Of a DNA stretch of 64,000 bases, positions 9,774 through 18,386 are shown one piece after another (within the stretch, counting starts at the first letter, position 1; each line of letters starts with the position of its first letter). The notes under the pieces are model-generated. The model ran no database searches and was not told where the DNA came from. It was given only the letters and a program-made list of their open reading frames with translations. The translations under genes were made by a program, and so were the position numbers. The stretch is from Phycisphaerales bacterium (GTDB lineage: Bacteria; Planctomycetota; Phycisphaerae; Phycisphaerales; SM1A02), in assembly GCA_022446965.1 (NCBI GenBank), contig JAKVBV010000007.1:1-64000 (forward strand), in the 5' to 3' direction.

Positions 9774-10514
9774 ATGACTGAGAACGAAAACACTGAAGCA
9801 GCCGCAACCGAGGCGGGCGAGGCAGCCGAAGCAACATTGACGACGGCACCAGCCGACACCGAAGCTGCCGCCGAGACCGTTGCGCAGCCTGAGGCTGAGG
9901 CAGCCACCGAAGACGACGGCAAGCCGTTTGATCCTGCCGTGGACCTCCCTATGTACCGCGAGGGCATGAACTGGTTCGTGCTGCGGGTGGCCTCGAACAA
10001 AGAGAACTCGGTGCGTGACACGCTCGAGCGCAAGGTGCAGATTGAGTCGCTTGATCAGAGCGTGGGCCGCATCATGGTGCCCACCGAAAAGACACGCACG
10101 CTCAAGGGCGGCAAGCACCGGGTCACCGAAACCAAGTTGTATCCGGGCTACATCTTCGTGGAGATGCGTCTGGAGAAGGACGGGCGCATTCCGCAGGACG
10201 TGTTCTTCCTGATCAAGGAAACCACCGGTGTGGGCGACTTCGTGGGCAACAAGGGCCGTCCCACGCCCATGTCACCTGCCGAGGTCGAGAAGATGCTCTT
10301 CGACTCGCGCCTGCCCGAGCAGGAGCCCGAGGTCAAGCTCGAGTTCAACCCCGGCGACCATGTGTCGATCAACGAGGGTCCCTTCGAGAACTACGAAGGC
10401 ACCGTGGACGAAGTCATGCCCGAGAAGGGTCTGGTTCGTGTGCTGGTGACGATCTTCGGCCGTCAGGCGCCAGTCGAACTGGAGTACTGGCAGATCGAAA
10501 AGAACGACTCCTGA
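9774..10514 (+). CDS. nusG: Transcription termination/antitermination protein NusG
   Basis: A 246-residue elongation factor that binds RNA polymerase and couples it to Rho or the ribosome. Residues 1-60 are an acidic Ala/Glu/Thr-rich extension absent from the roughly 180-residue E. coli protein. The NGN domain begins at MNWFVLRVASNKE and contains LYPGYIFVEM. The C-terminal KOW domain starts near FNPGDHVSINEGPFENYEG. An SD (GTGGAG) precedes the ATG at 9774. The usual next gene, rplK, is absent; a strong terminator follows instead. Confidence 0.96.
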   Translation: MTENENTEAAATEAGEAAEATLTTAPADTEAAAETVAQPEAEAATEDDGKPFDPAVDLPMYREGMNWFVLRVASNKENSVRDTLERKVQIESLDQSVGRIMVPTEKTRTLKGGKHRVTETKLYPGYIFVEMRLEKDGRIPQDVFFLIKETTGVGDFVGNKGRPTPMSPAEVEKMLFDSRLPEQEPEVKLEFNPGDHVSINEGPFENYEGTVDEVMPEKGLVRVLVTIFGRQAPVELEYWQIEKNDS

Positions 10515-10537
10515 GTTCGTTCCCAATTCGAGTTTCC

Positions 10538-10568
10538 CAACAGGCCCGAGCACCGCTCGGGCCTGTTG
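10538..10568 (+). terminator. Terminator after nusG
   Basis: A perfect 14-bp stem (arms 10538-10551 and 10555-10568) with a 3-base ACC loop. The downstream tract TCTTGTCC is only moderately T-rich. It lies 24 bases after the nusG stop and marks the end of the translation/secretion gene string. Confidence 0.85.
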
Positions 10569-10590
10569 TCTTGTCCGCCGCTGCGGCGAG

Positions 10591-10596
10591 TATCCT
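10591..10596 (+). promoter_or_regulatory. -10-like TATCCT, leaderless start
   Basis: TATCCT ends 7 bases before the ATG at 10604 and there is no SD, so the transcript is predicted to begin at or next to the start codon. Confidence 0.4.
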
Positions 10597-10603
10597 GCCG
10601 GTC

Positions 10604-11503
10604 ATGATTGCATTGACCATGTGCGCACTAGCCCTCGCTGCGGCTCAAGATCCCGATGCCGGGCTTGGGCAAGATGCTGCAACACCGTTCGAGCTGAACT
10701 GGTCGCTGGAGGCGGGCTACGCCTACCAACTCCGCACGACCATTGATGCAGGGGGCCGTTTCAAATGGGGCCGTGGCCACATGCACCTCAACGGCTCCAC
10801 GCCGTTGCGTGATGATCTTGAGCTTCGAGTTGGGATTCGCGGGCAGTACGACACGTTCGATGCCGAAGGCCCCGCCATCACATGGGACAGCGTCCGCACC
10901 TGGCAGGCCGACGCCTCGGTGCAATGGAAGGCCACCGAGCGATGGCAGGTGTTTGGCGGCGCACAGGTGATTTCGGCGGCCGCCGATGGCGCCAACTTTG
11001 GCGATGCGATCGATGTCGGCGGTGCAATTGGTGCGGTGTATGCGGTCAATGAGCGGCTCGCATTGGGCGGCGGCATCGGTGTGCGGAGTCGGCATCTCGA
11101 TGACGCACTCGTGTACCCCGTGATCATGGTGCAGTGGGGAATCACGGAGCATCTGCGGTTGTCCACTTCGCTCACAAGCGGTTGGGCGAATCAAACCGGG
11201 GCAGAGTTGGCCTACGCCTTGACCGACGACGTCACGGTGGGTGTGGCTGCGGTGTACGACTATCAACGTTTCACGCTGGCCGATGGTGATCCAACAGCGC
11301 CCGGCGGCGCCGGTGAGTTCACCATGTTGCCCGTGGCAGCCTTCATCTCGTACGACCTGAGCGAGCGATGCACAGTGAGCGCCTTCGTGGGCGCCAACAT
11401 CGGTGGATCCATGAAGATCACCAACACCGCGCGAGTTGATGTGCTCGATACCGACTACGAATCCGCGCCGGTGGTGGGCGTGCAAGGCACGATCACGTTC
11501 TGA
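10604..11503 (+). CDS. Outer-membrane beta-barrel protein (porin-like)
   Basis: A 299-residue exported protein. The N-terminus MIALTMCALALAAAQ is a signal peptide. The mature part is made of alternating hydrophobic/polar strands (for example LELRVGIRGQYDTF, AVYDYQRFTLADG) and ends in Phe (VQGTITF), as outer-membrane barrels do for BAM recognition. It resembles the DUF6268-like barrels of planctomycetes; no substrate can be assigned. The ATG at 10604 is chosen because it starts the signal peptide directly. Confidence 0.7.
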   Translation: MIALTMCALALAAAQDPDAGLGQDAATPFELNWSLEAGYAYQLRTTIDAGGRFKWGRGHMHLNGSTPLRDDLELRVGIRGQYDTFDAEGPAITWDSVRTWQADASVQWKATERWQVFGGAQVISAAADGANFGDAIDVGGAIGAVYAVNERLALGGGIGVRSRHLDDALVYPVIMVQWGITEHLRLSTSLTSGWANQTGAELAYALTDDVTVGVAAVYDYQRFTLADGDPTAPGGAGEFTMLPVAAFISYDLSERCTVSAFVGANIGGSMKITNTARVDVLDTDYESAPVVGVQGTITF

Positions 11504-11518
11504 GCCGGGCAGTGACCG

Positions 11519-12715
11519 TCAGACCGTGACGGTCTCCACGACATCCAGCCCGTAGGCGTGCAGGCCATGCCATGTGCGTTTTGCTGTGGAGAGCAGTCGC
11601 AGTTTGGTCAGCCCCAATGCCTGAAGGATCTGTGAGCCGGTGCCGGTGTTGCGCGTGTCGGTGGGGACTGCGCGAGCACCAATGCCGTCGGGCCGCGTAA
11701 GATCTGGTTGGTCCGGATCGTCGCGATCGGGTCGTCGCACCCGGTGCAACATGGCCGACAGTTGCGTGTCGCCGAGGGTCTCCGGTCGCAGGTACACCAC
11801 TGCGCCACGGCCTTCATCAGCGATGGCCTGCATCGACGCACGCAGCACGGAGCCACTGGAGGCGGCGTCATCCTGGGTGACGTCGAAGATGTCCCCGAGG
11901 ATGTCGCGACGGTGTACCCGTACCAGCACCGGTTCGTCGATGCGGATGGGCTGGCCGTTGTCATCGACCAAGCCCACGTCGCCTTTGCACAACGCTACAT
12001 GGGGCTGCGGGTCGATGGCGCTCTCGAATGCGATCAGTCTGAACTCGCCCCATGCGGTTTGCACCGTGCGGCCGGCAAGGGGCTCCACGCGGTGAACGAG
12101 TGTCTCTTGGGCCAGCCGGTGCTCGATGATCTGCTCCACCGTACACATCTTGAGGTCGTGTTCTTCACACAAGGCGACGAGATCATCACGGCGGGCCATG
12201 GTGCCGTCGGGCTTGACGATCTCGATGATTGCAGCAGCCGGGGCCAGGCCAGCCAGCTTGCACAGATCCACGCTGCCTTCGGTCTGGCCTGTGCGAGCAA
12301 GCACACCGCCAGGGCGGGCCCGCAGCGGATTGATGTGGCCCGGGCGGACCAGATCGTCGGGGCGAGCGGCCGGATCGGCGAGCAACTGGATGGTCTTGGC
12401 CCGGTCATCAGCACTGATACCCGTGCCCACGCCATGACGGGGGTGGCCGTCCACACTCACCGTGAACGCGGTGGTGCGGAGCGAGGTGTTCACACTGGTC
12501 TGTGGGCCCAGATCCAGGCGGTCGCACGATTCGGCATCCATGGCCACACACAGGTAGCCGCCGCCGACACGGGTGAAGAAATTCACCATGTCCACGGTCA
12601 TGTGCTCGGCGGCCACCATGAAGTCGCCTTCGTTCTCGCGGCCTTCGTCGTCCACAAGGACGACAGCCTTGCCGGCCTTGAGATCGCTCAGGATGTCTTC
12701 GATCGGGGCGAACAT
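11519..12715 (-). CDS. ribB: 3,4-dihydroxy-2-butanone-4-phosphate synthase with degenerate GTP cyclohydrolase II domain (RibBX type)
   Basis: A 398-residue two-domain protein of riboflavin synthesis. Residues 1-205 are a full RibB domain that makes dihydroxybutanone phosphate from ribulose 5-phosphate, with DDEGRENEGD and the later HTEGS-like GQTEGSVDLCK. Residues 210-398 have the RibA fold pattern (GRGAVVYLRPE, GTGSQILQALGLTKLRLL). However, the zinc-binding SECLTGD...CDCG segment is replaced by VHRRDILGDIFDVTQDD, with no cysteines. Cyclohydrolase activity is therefore unlikely, as in described RibBX proteins. Only 10 bases separate a TACAAT -10 from the ATG, leaving no room for an FMN riboswitch. 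Confidence 0.88.
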   Translation of the reverse strand: MFAPIEDILSDLKAGKAVVLVDDEGRENEGDFMVAAEHMTVDMVNFFTRVGGGYLCVAMDAESCDRLDLGPQTSVNTSLRTTAFTVSVDGHPRHGVGTGISADDRAKTIQLLADPAARPDDLVRPGHINPLRARPGGVLARTGQTEGSVDLCKLAGLAPAAAIIEIVKPDGTMARRDDLVALCEEHDLKMCTVEQIIEHRLAQETLVHRVEPLAGRTVQTAWGEFRLIAFESAIDPQPHVALCKGDVGLVDDNGQPIRIDEPVLVRVHRRDILGDIFDVTQDDAASSGSVLRASMQAIADEGRGAVVYLRPETLGDTQLSAMLHRVRRPDRDDPDQPDLTRPDGIGARAVPTDTRNTGTGSQILQALGLTKLRLLSTAKRTWHGLHAYGLDVVETVTV

Positions 12716-12725
12716 GAGATCAGGA

Positions 12726-12731
12726 ATTGTA
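12726..12731 (-). promoter_or_regulatory. -10-like TACAAT for ribBX, leaderless start
   Basis: On the minus strand TACAAT ends 10 bases before the ribBX ATG at 12715. No SD is visible in this interval. Confidence 0.4.
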
Positions 12732-12779
12732 GGTTCCCATGAGGCCCCGCGAGCAGCCACGGACCGGGTGCTGGAGTGG

Positions 12780-12785
12780 TACCGT
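12780..12785 (+). promoter_or_regulatory. -10-like TACCGT for the Nif3 gene
   Basis: TACCGT preceded by G ends 6 bases before the ATG at 12792. It diverges from the ribBX promoter about 50 bases away. A GGAG lies too far upstream (about 15 bases) to be a good SD. Confidence 0.3.
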
Positions 12786-12791
12786 TTTGGC

Positions 12792-13904
12792 ATGTTCGTG
12801 AGCGATCTCAACGCCGCCATCAACGCCATCGCCCCGTTCACCTTGGGTGCGGAGTGGGACAACGTGGGCCTCCTCGTTGGCCGGTACGAGGCGCCGTGTG
12901 CGCGGGTCCTGCTGTGCATCGACCTCACGGAAGCCGTGCTCCAGGAGGCCATCGAGCGTGATGTGCAGGCCGTCGTGGCCTATCACCCGGTGATCTTCAA
13001 GGCGTCTCCGTGCATCACAGACCGCTTCCCGCAGGGACGGGTGTTGATGGGATTGATCGAGGCGGGGATCGCCGTGATCTCGCCGCACACGGCGCTCGAC
13101 GCGGCGCCCGATGGCATGACCGATTGGCTGGCGCAGGGCATCGGTGGTGGGTCCACAAGGCCCATTCATCCTGAGTCGGATCATTGTGCCGATGAGGCCC
13201 ATGAGCTCACCGTCATGGTGCCGCGTGATGCTGTTGATGCCGTTCGCACAGCGGCGGCCGCAGCGGGTGCCGGCCGCATCGGCGACTACGACACGTGCTC
13301 CACCGCGGCCGAGGTGATCGGCACGTTTCGCGGGGGTGATGGCACGTCACCCACGGTGGGCGAGGCTGGCACCGTGGAGCAGGTGGAGGAGTACCGTCTC
13401 ACACTGCCCTGTGGAGCGCAGGCCTTGCCCGGCGCGATCGAGGCGATTCGAGCGGCCCATCCGTATGAGGAGCCGCCGATTCACGTGGTGTCGTTGACGA
13501 ATCACCCGCTGACGGATCGAGGTGAAGGCCGGGTGCTCACACTCGATGAACCAGCCACGATTGAAGTCATCGCTGATCGCCTCAAACTGCATCTCGATGT
13601 GCCGTCGCTGCGCATGGTCAAGGCCTCAGAAGACCCGCACAGCGTTGCAGCCTGTTGCCCAGGTTCAGGTGGCTCGTTGCTGCATCCGGCATCCGTAGCC
13701 GGCGCCACCGTGTTCGTGACAGGCGAAATGCGGCATCACGATCTGCTCGAGGCCAAGGCTAACGGCGTGAGCGTGCTGCTTGCCGGGCACACCAATACTG
13801 AGCGTGGCTTCCTCCCGCACCTGGCAGCGCGGCTGGCCGGGATGTGTTCCAACATGACGTTCACGGTGTCCAAAGCCGACACCGCGCCTTGGTGCGAGGT
13901 CTAA
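12792..13904 (+). CDS. Nif3-like dinuclear metal-centre protein (YqfO type)
   Basis: A 370-residue member of the NIF3/DUF34 family, proposed to act as a metal-dependent hydrolase or metal chaperone; the exact function is unsettled. Metal-ligand motifs include AYHPVIFKA near residue 65, HTALDAAPDG near 98, and at the C-terminus TGEMRHHD and AGHTNTERGFLP. The central region (about residues 130-235, with AHPYEEPPIHVV) is the PII-like insertion that distinguishes the longer YqfO form from the 250-residue YbgI form. ispE follows after 3 bases. Confidence 0.88.
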   Translation: MFVSDLNAAINAIAPFTLGAEWDNVGLLVGRYEAPCARVLLCIDLTEAVLQEAIERDVQAVVAYHPVIFKASPCITDRFPQGRVLMGLIEAGIAVISPHTALDAAPDGMTDWLAQGIGGGSTRPIHPESDHCADEAHELTVMVPRDAVDAVRTAAAAAGAGRIGDYDTCSTAAEVIGTFRGGDGTSPTVGEAGTVEQVEEYRLTLPCGAQALPGAIEAIRAAHPYEEPPIHVVSLTNHPLTDRGEGRVLTLDEPATIEVIADRLKLHLDVPSLRMVKASEDPHSVAACCPGSGGSLLHPASVAGATVFVTGEMRHHDLLEAKANGVSVLLAGHTNTERGFLPHLAARLAGMCSNMTFTVSKADTAPWCEV

Positions 13905-13905
13905 G

Positions 13906-13920
13906 AGGTGTCTGACACCT
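13906..13920. repeat. 15-bp palindrome at the ispE start (GGTGTC-T-GACACC family)
   Basis: AGGTGTC and GACACCT flank a single T. The palindrome contains the GTG start of ispE and its first codons (Val/Met-Ser-Asp-Thr). Two related 13-mers occur in the tpsB gene and one variant in the atpD downstream region. Confidence 0.7.
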
Positions 13921-14816
13921 TGTCGATCACTGCCCCGGCGAAGGTGAATCTTGCCTTGTCAGTTGGCACGCCCGATGCCGACACGGGCATGCATCCCATC
14001 TGCTCGTGGATGGTGACGGTCGATCTCGTAGATGACCTGAGTCTTGTGCAACTCGATCCAGAAAGCCTGTCGCGGTATGCCGTGTTGTGGCATGACGACG
14101 CCCCGGTGCGCACCGAGATCGACTGGTCGATCACCGATGATCTTGCCGTGCGCGCGCACCTGGCCTTGGAGCAGCATGTGGGCCACGCATTGCCCGTGCA
14201 GATGACGCTGCGCAAGCGCATTCCTGTGGGCAGTGGTCTCGGGGGCGGCAGTGCCGATGCGGCAGCCATGTTGCGTGCGTGTAATGCCATGTTCAACCTG
14301 CAGCTCGATTCGCGCATACTCATCGACATCGCCTTGGCATTGGGCTCTGATGTCCCGTTCATGGTGCACGGCGGCAGCGCCACGGTGCAAGCCACCGGCG
14401 GCGATGTGACCGTGCACGACAGCCTGCCCAACATGCACATCGTGCTGGTGTTGCCCGATGCGACATGCTCCACCGCAGCGGTGTATCGCCGGTTCGACGA
14501 CACTGCATCGGATGCCACAGCGGTGCATGCGGATCGTGTGGCAGATGTCCGCGCCGGCGTGGCACCGCTATTCAATGATCTTGCGGCGAGTGCGTGCCTT
14601 GAAGCGCCCGTCATTGCTCACCTGTCCACAGCCATCGAGTCACTCGTGCATCGCACCGTGCATGTGAGTGGCAGTGGCTCAACCGTTTTTCTCACGTGCG
14701 ACACGGCACTGGAAGCGACCGCCATGGCGCACGCCATCGCGTCGGAATTCGACGTGCCCACCCTCGCTGTTTCCCCTGTGTGCGCCAGTAGTGCCGACGA
14801 GACCCGCTCCCCATGA
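13908..14816 (+). CDS. ispE: 4-diphosphocytidyl-2-C-methyl-D-erythritol kinase
   Basis: A 302-residue GHMP kinase of the non-mevalonate isoprenoid pathway. The N-terminal substrate motif ITAPAKVNLALSV and the ATP-binding loop PVGSGLGGGSADAA are diagnostic. The GSDVPFMVHGG motif follows. Start choice: the GTG at 13908 puts the conserved APAKVNL at residue 9, with GCGAGG 8 bases upstream as SD. The start codon lies inside a 15-bp palindrome. Its stop overlaps the M3 peptidase start (ATGA). Confidence 0.94.
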   Translation: MSDTLSITAPAKVNLALSVGTPDADTGMHPICSWMVTVDLVDDLSLVQLDPESLSRYAVLWHDDAPVRTEIDWSITDDLAVRAHLALEQHVGHALPVQMTLRKRIPVGSGLGGGSADAAAMLRACNAMFNLQLDSRILIDIALALGSDVPFMVHGGSATVQATGGDVTVHDSLPNMHIVLVLPDATCSTAAVYRRFDDTASDATAVHADRVADVRAGVAPLFNDLAASACLEAPVIAHLSTAIESLVHRTVHVSGSGSTVFLTCDTALEATAMAHAIASEFDVPTLAVSPVCASSADETRSP

Positions 14817-16519
14817 AGACCTACCCCCAAGCCGTTGACTTCGCCCCCGCCGATCTGGACGGTGGCGACTGGACCGCCGTCGAGCCGCTGTATCAAGCAC
14901 TCTTGGACCGGCCTGTGGCCAATGCCGAGGATCTCGCACAACTCCTGCTGGATCGCAGTGAACTCGACGCCGCCGTGGGTGAGGCCAGAGCCGATCGGTA
15001 CATCAACATGACGCGGCACACGGATGACGAGGCCATCACCAAGGCCTTCCTGCAGTTCGTGGAAGAACTCGACCCCGAGCTCAAGGAGATCGGCTTCGCA
15101 TTGGATCGTCGTATTGTCGAGAACGAGTATGCGGCAGCGCTCGATCAGGACCGGTGGGGCCTGTACTTGAAGGCCCTGCGGGCAGATGTTGAGTTGTTCC
15201 GCGAGGCCAACGTGCCTTTGCAGGTGGACGAAACCAAACTTGGCCAGCAATACAGCGAGTGCAACGGCGCCATGACGGTGGACTTCGAAGGCGAAGAGCG
15301 CACCATGGCACAGCTCAATCCGTTCCTGCAGGAAACCGACCGCGACCTGCGCGAGCGTGCCTGGCGGGCCGCTGCCGAACGCCGCTATCAAGATCACGAG
15401 AAACTCGACGGCATCTTTGACGAGCTGGTGGAGTTGCGTGGCCGGATCGCTGCCAATGCAGGCCAGGAGGACTACCGGGCCTGGGCCTTCACCGCCATGC
15501 ATCGCTTCGACTACGGCCCCGGCCACTGCGAGGCATTCCACACGGCGGTGGAGCAGGTGTGCGTGCCACTGTTGCGCGAAGCTAATCGCGAACGTCGTGA
15601 GGCACTGACCCTCGATGTACTGCGCCCGTGGGATCTGGGTGTAGATGTGTTGGGCCGGGATCCACTGCGACCCTTTGGCGATGCCGATGAGCTTGTCGAC
15701 AAGACATCGACGCTCTTCAACGAAATGGATGACCAACTCGGCGAGCTGTTCGATTCCATGCGCGAGGGTGACAGCCTGGATCTGGCATCACGCAAGGGCA
15801 AGGCGCCAGGTGGGTACCAGTACGATCGCGAGCGCATGCGACGGCCGTTCATCTTCATGAACGCTGCCGGTACGCACGGCGATGTGCAAACGATGATCCA
15901 CGAGGCCGGGCACGCGTTCCACGCGATGCTGTCGCGTGATGAAGACCTGTTGGCCTATCGCCATCCACCGATCGAGTTTGCCGAGGTGGCGTCGATGGGC
16001 ATGGAACTACTTGCGGCTCCAGGTTTGAGCCGCTTCTACGACGAAGCCGAGGCGGCGCGTGCACGCCGAGAGCACCTCGAGGGCATCATCTCCACGCTCT
16101 GTTGGGTGGCCACCATCGATGCGTATCAGCACTGGCTGTACACGCGACCATGTCCGAGTGCCGAGCAGCGTGACATCTACTGGCGCGAGCTCCACGCACG
16201 ATTCGCTCCGGATGTGTGCTGGGATGGACTTGAGCAGTACCGCACCAAACTCTGGCATCGACAGCTGCATCTGTTCGAGGTGCCGTTCTACTACATCGAA
16301 TACGGCATCGCGCAGCTGGGCGCACTGCAGTTGTGGTTGAACGCAAAGACGGATGCACCGGGCGCGCTCGAGGCGTATCGAGCCGCACTGGAACTGGGCG
16401 GCTCGCGGCCACTGCCCGAGTTGTTCGAAGCGGCTGGACTCACGTTCGACTTCGGCCCTGCCACCGTGTCGGCGCTTGCTGATGCGTTGCGTGAAGAACT
16501 GCAGGCCCTCCCTGCATGA
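14813..16519 (+). CDS. M3-family metallopeptidase (oligoendopeptidase-like)
   Basis: A 568-residue cytoplasmic zinc peptidase of the thimet/oligoendopeptidase family that degrades short peptides. The zinc motif HEAGH is within MIHEAGHAFHAMLSRDED at about residue 361. The downstream Glu ligand is in PPIEFAEVASMGMELL. There is no signal peptide. The ATG overlaps the ispE stop and its own stop overlaps the PLP decarboxylase start, giving a translationally coupled trio with no obvious metabolic link. Confidence 0.88.
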   Translation: MKTYPQAVDFAPADLDGGDWTAVEPLYQALLDRPVANAEDLAQLLLDRSELDAAVGEARADRYINMTRHTDDEAITKAFLQFVEELDPELKEIGFALDRRIVENEYAAALDQDRWGLYLKALRADVELFREANVPLQVDETKLGQQYSECNGAMTVDFEGEERTMAQLNPFLQETDRDLRERAWRAAAERRYQDHEKLDGIFDELVELRGRIAANAGQEDYRAWAFTAMHRFDYGPGHCEAFHTAVEQVCVPLLREANRERREALTLDVLRPWDLGVDVLGRDPLRPFGDADELVDKTSTLFNEMDDQLGELFDSMREGDSLDLASRKGKAPGGYQYDRERMRRPFIFMNAAGTHGDVQTMIHEAGHAFHAMLSRDEDLLAYRHPPIEFAEVASMGMELLAAPGLSRFYDEAEAARARREHLEGIISTLCWVATIDAYQHWLYTRPCPSAEQRDIYWRELHARFAPDVCWDGLEQYRTKLWHRQLHLFEVPFYYIEYGIAQLGALQLWLNAKTDAPGALEAYRAALELGGSRPLPELFEAAGLTFDFGPATVSALADALREELQALPA

Positions 16520-17943
16520 GTACATCGCGGCCATGGCGTGCCGGGGCAGCGTCATTTGGCGATGACATGCGCGATGTCACCCGCTGGTTGGAGCGGCACC
16601 GTGAAGGGGCGCACACGCAGCGGGTGTGGTCCGAATGTGCGCCCGGCGATGTGCTCGACGCCTTGCCGACAACTGTCCCCACGGCACCGGTCAGTGTGAC
16701 CACGGCCCTGGATGACATTGACCGATGGATCGTGCCAGGATTGGTGCGATGGGATGCGCCCGGATGGTTCGCGTGGTTTCCCAGCAATGCCCAGGAGCAT
16801 GCCTTGCTCGGCGACGTGTTGGGCGCCGCCATGGCCCAGCAAGGGATGCTGTGGATCTCATCGCCGGCATGCACCGAGGTTGAGATTCGCATGCTTGAAT
16901 GGCTACGGCAGGCCATGGGCTTGCCGGATCGATTCGCAGAAGGTGGCCCCGGCGGCGGTGTGATTCAGGACACGGCCAGCAGCGCCGTGCTCAGTTGTCT
17001 TGTGGCTGCTCGTGATCGAGCGACCGACGGTTTGGCACGCGACCAAGGGCTGCATGCGGCCGGACCGCTGACGGTCTACGCCTCCGACCAGACGCATTCG
17101 AGCGTGCTCAAGGCTGCGTCAATCGCCGGCATCGGCCGGGCGAACGTGCGAGCGGTGCAGAGCACGGCTGATGGCGCAATGGATGTGGCCGCGCTCAGCG
17201 ACACCATCCGGGCCGACATCGAATCAGGATGCAGGCCGATCTTCTGTTGCGCCACCGTGGGCAGCACGGCCAGCGGCGCCATTGACCCGGTGGACACCAT
17301 CGCCACGGTGTGCGACGACCACTCGATCTGGCTGCACGTCGATGCCGCCTGGGCCGGCACGGCGGCCCTCAGTGCACGGTGGCGGGATGTGATCATCGCG
17401 GGCGCCGACCTCGCTGATTCATGGTGCTTCAATCCCCACAAGTGGATGGGCGTGAACTTCGATTGCTCCTGCCTGTGGGTGGCGGATCGTGTCCCGTTGA
17501 TCGATGCGATGTCGGTCACGCCTGAGTATCTGCGGAACGACCCGACGGACTCTGGCGGCGTGGTCGATTACCGAGACTGGCACGTGCAACTGGGCCGGCG
17601 ATTCCGTGCGCTCAAGCTGTGGATGGTGTTGCGTTGCACCGGTACGCAGGCACTTGCCGACATGGTGGACCATCATGTGGCGTTGGCCAGTCATCTCGCG
17701 GACGAGGTGAATGCAAGTACGACCTGGACGCTCGCCGCGCCGGTGTCACTTGGTCTGGTCTGCATTCGCCATGTCGATGGTGATGACGCCACGCAGGCGG
17801 GTATCAATGCCGTCAACGCCGACGGTCGCTTTGCTGTGACCCACTGCAAACTGCATGATCAACTCGTGCTGCGTGTGGCGATCGGCTCGCTTGATGTCGA
17901 GCGGTCACACATTGATGCACTGTGGGGTGTTCTTCAGGGCTGA
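16516..17943 (+). CDS. PLP-dependent group II decarboxylase (aromatic amino acid type)
   Basis: A 475-residue fold-type I PLP enzyme. The lysine that binds PLP is in FNPHKWMGVNFDCS. Upstream HVDAAWAGT carries the conserved Asp and Ala that contact the cofactor. The substrate-site segment FAWFPSNAQEHALLGD matches the aromatic-L-amino-acid/tyrosine decarboxylase group. Predicted products are amines such as tyramine or tryptamine, but the substrate is uncertain. ATGA overlap links it to the M3 peptidase. Confidence 0.85.
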   Translation: MSTSRPWRAGAASFGDDMRDVTRWLERHREGAHTQRVWSECAPGDVLDALPTTVPTAPVSVTTALDDIDRWIVPGLVRWDAPGWFAWFPSNAQEHALLGDVLGAAMAQQGMLWISSPACTEVEIRMLEWLRQAMGLPDRFAEGGPGGGVIQDTASSAVLSCLVAARDRATDGLARDQGLHAAGPLTVYASDQTHSSVLKAASIAGIGRANVRAVQSTADGAMDVAALSDTIRADIESGCRPIFCCATVGSTASGAIDPVDTIATVCDDHSIWLHVDAAWAGTAALSARWRDVIIAGADLADSWCFNPHKWMGVNFDCSCLWVADRVPLIDAMSVTPEYLRNDPTDSGGVVDYRDWHVQLGRRFRALKLWMVLRCTGTQALADMVDHHVALASHLADEVNASTTWTLAAPVSLGLVCIRHVDGDDATQAGINAVNADGRFAVTHCKLHDQLVLRVAIGSLDVERSHIDALWGVLQG

Positions 17944-17961
17944 GGCGACACGCAGGGTGGA

Positions 17962-18336
17962 TCAGCGCTTGAGCGCTTTCTTCAGTTGCTTGTCGTTCTG
18001 GCACACGCTGAAGACCTTGTCCAGACGTACCATCTTGAGCAACTTGAACATGTCATCGCCGACATTGGCGAGCACGGTCTTGAGTTTGAGGCCTGCGGCT
18101 CGGCTGCGGGCGTCGATCAGCATGCCGATGCCCATGGAGTTCATGAAGTTCACCTTGCCCATGTCGATCACGAGGAACCGATGGCCGGGCTTCACCGAGC
18201 CCAGTTGGTCCTGCATCGACATCGCGATGATCTTGGATTCACGCTGGCCGATGTTGGAGACTTCAAGCGTGGCAAAAAGGGCATCGCCGTCGTTGTGGTA
18301 GTCGACGAACAGAACTTCACCGGTGGTGTCGGACAT
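17962..18336 (-). CDS. STAS-domain anti-sigma factor antagonist-like protein
   Basis: A 124-residue single STAS domain. The segment FLVIDMGKVNFMNSMGIGML carries the loop Ser (NSMGIG) that serves as phosphorylation site in SpoIIAA/RsbV proteins. The protein would switch partners depending on phosphorylation by a serine kinase. An SD (GGGAGG) precedes its ATG, and it lies 50 bases downstream of the receiver-GAF-kinase gene on the same strand. Co-transcription suggests that the kinase or its pathway could act on it; that link is inference. Confidence 0.85.
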   Translation of the reverse strand: MSDTTGEVLFVDYHNDGDALFATLEVSNIGQRESKIIAMSMQDQLGSVKPGHRFLVIDMGKVNFMNSMGIGMLIDARSRAAGLKLKTVLANVGDDMFKLLKMVRLDKVFSVCQNDKQLKKALKR

Positions 18337-18386
18337 TGCATGCCTCCCTTCGCGGGCCTTCCAAGCCGAGAGGAGAGTCTACCCGC

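Noticed and set aside
11708-12742. 344-residue frame antisense to ribBX
   Set aside because: Antisense to a well-supported gene and its promoter; no family features.
12716-12791. FMN riboswitch before the riboflavin gene
   Set aside because: Only 75 bases separate the divergent genes and the promoter lies 10 bases before the start; there is no room for the aptamer.
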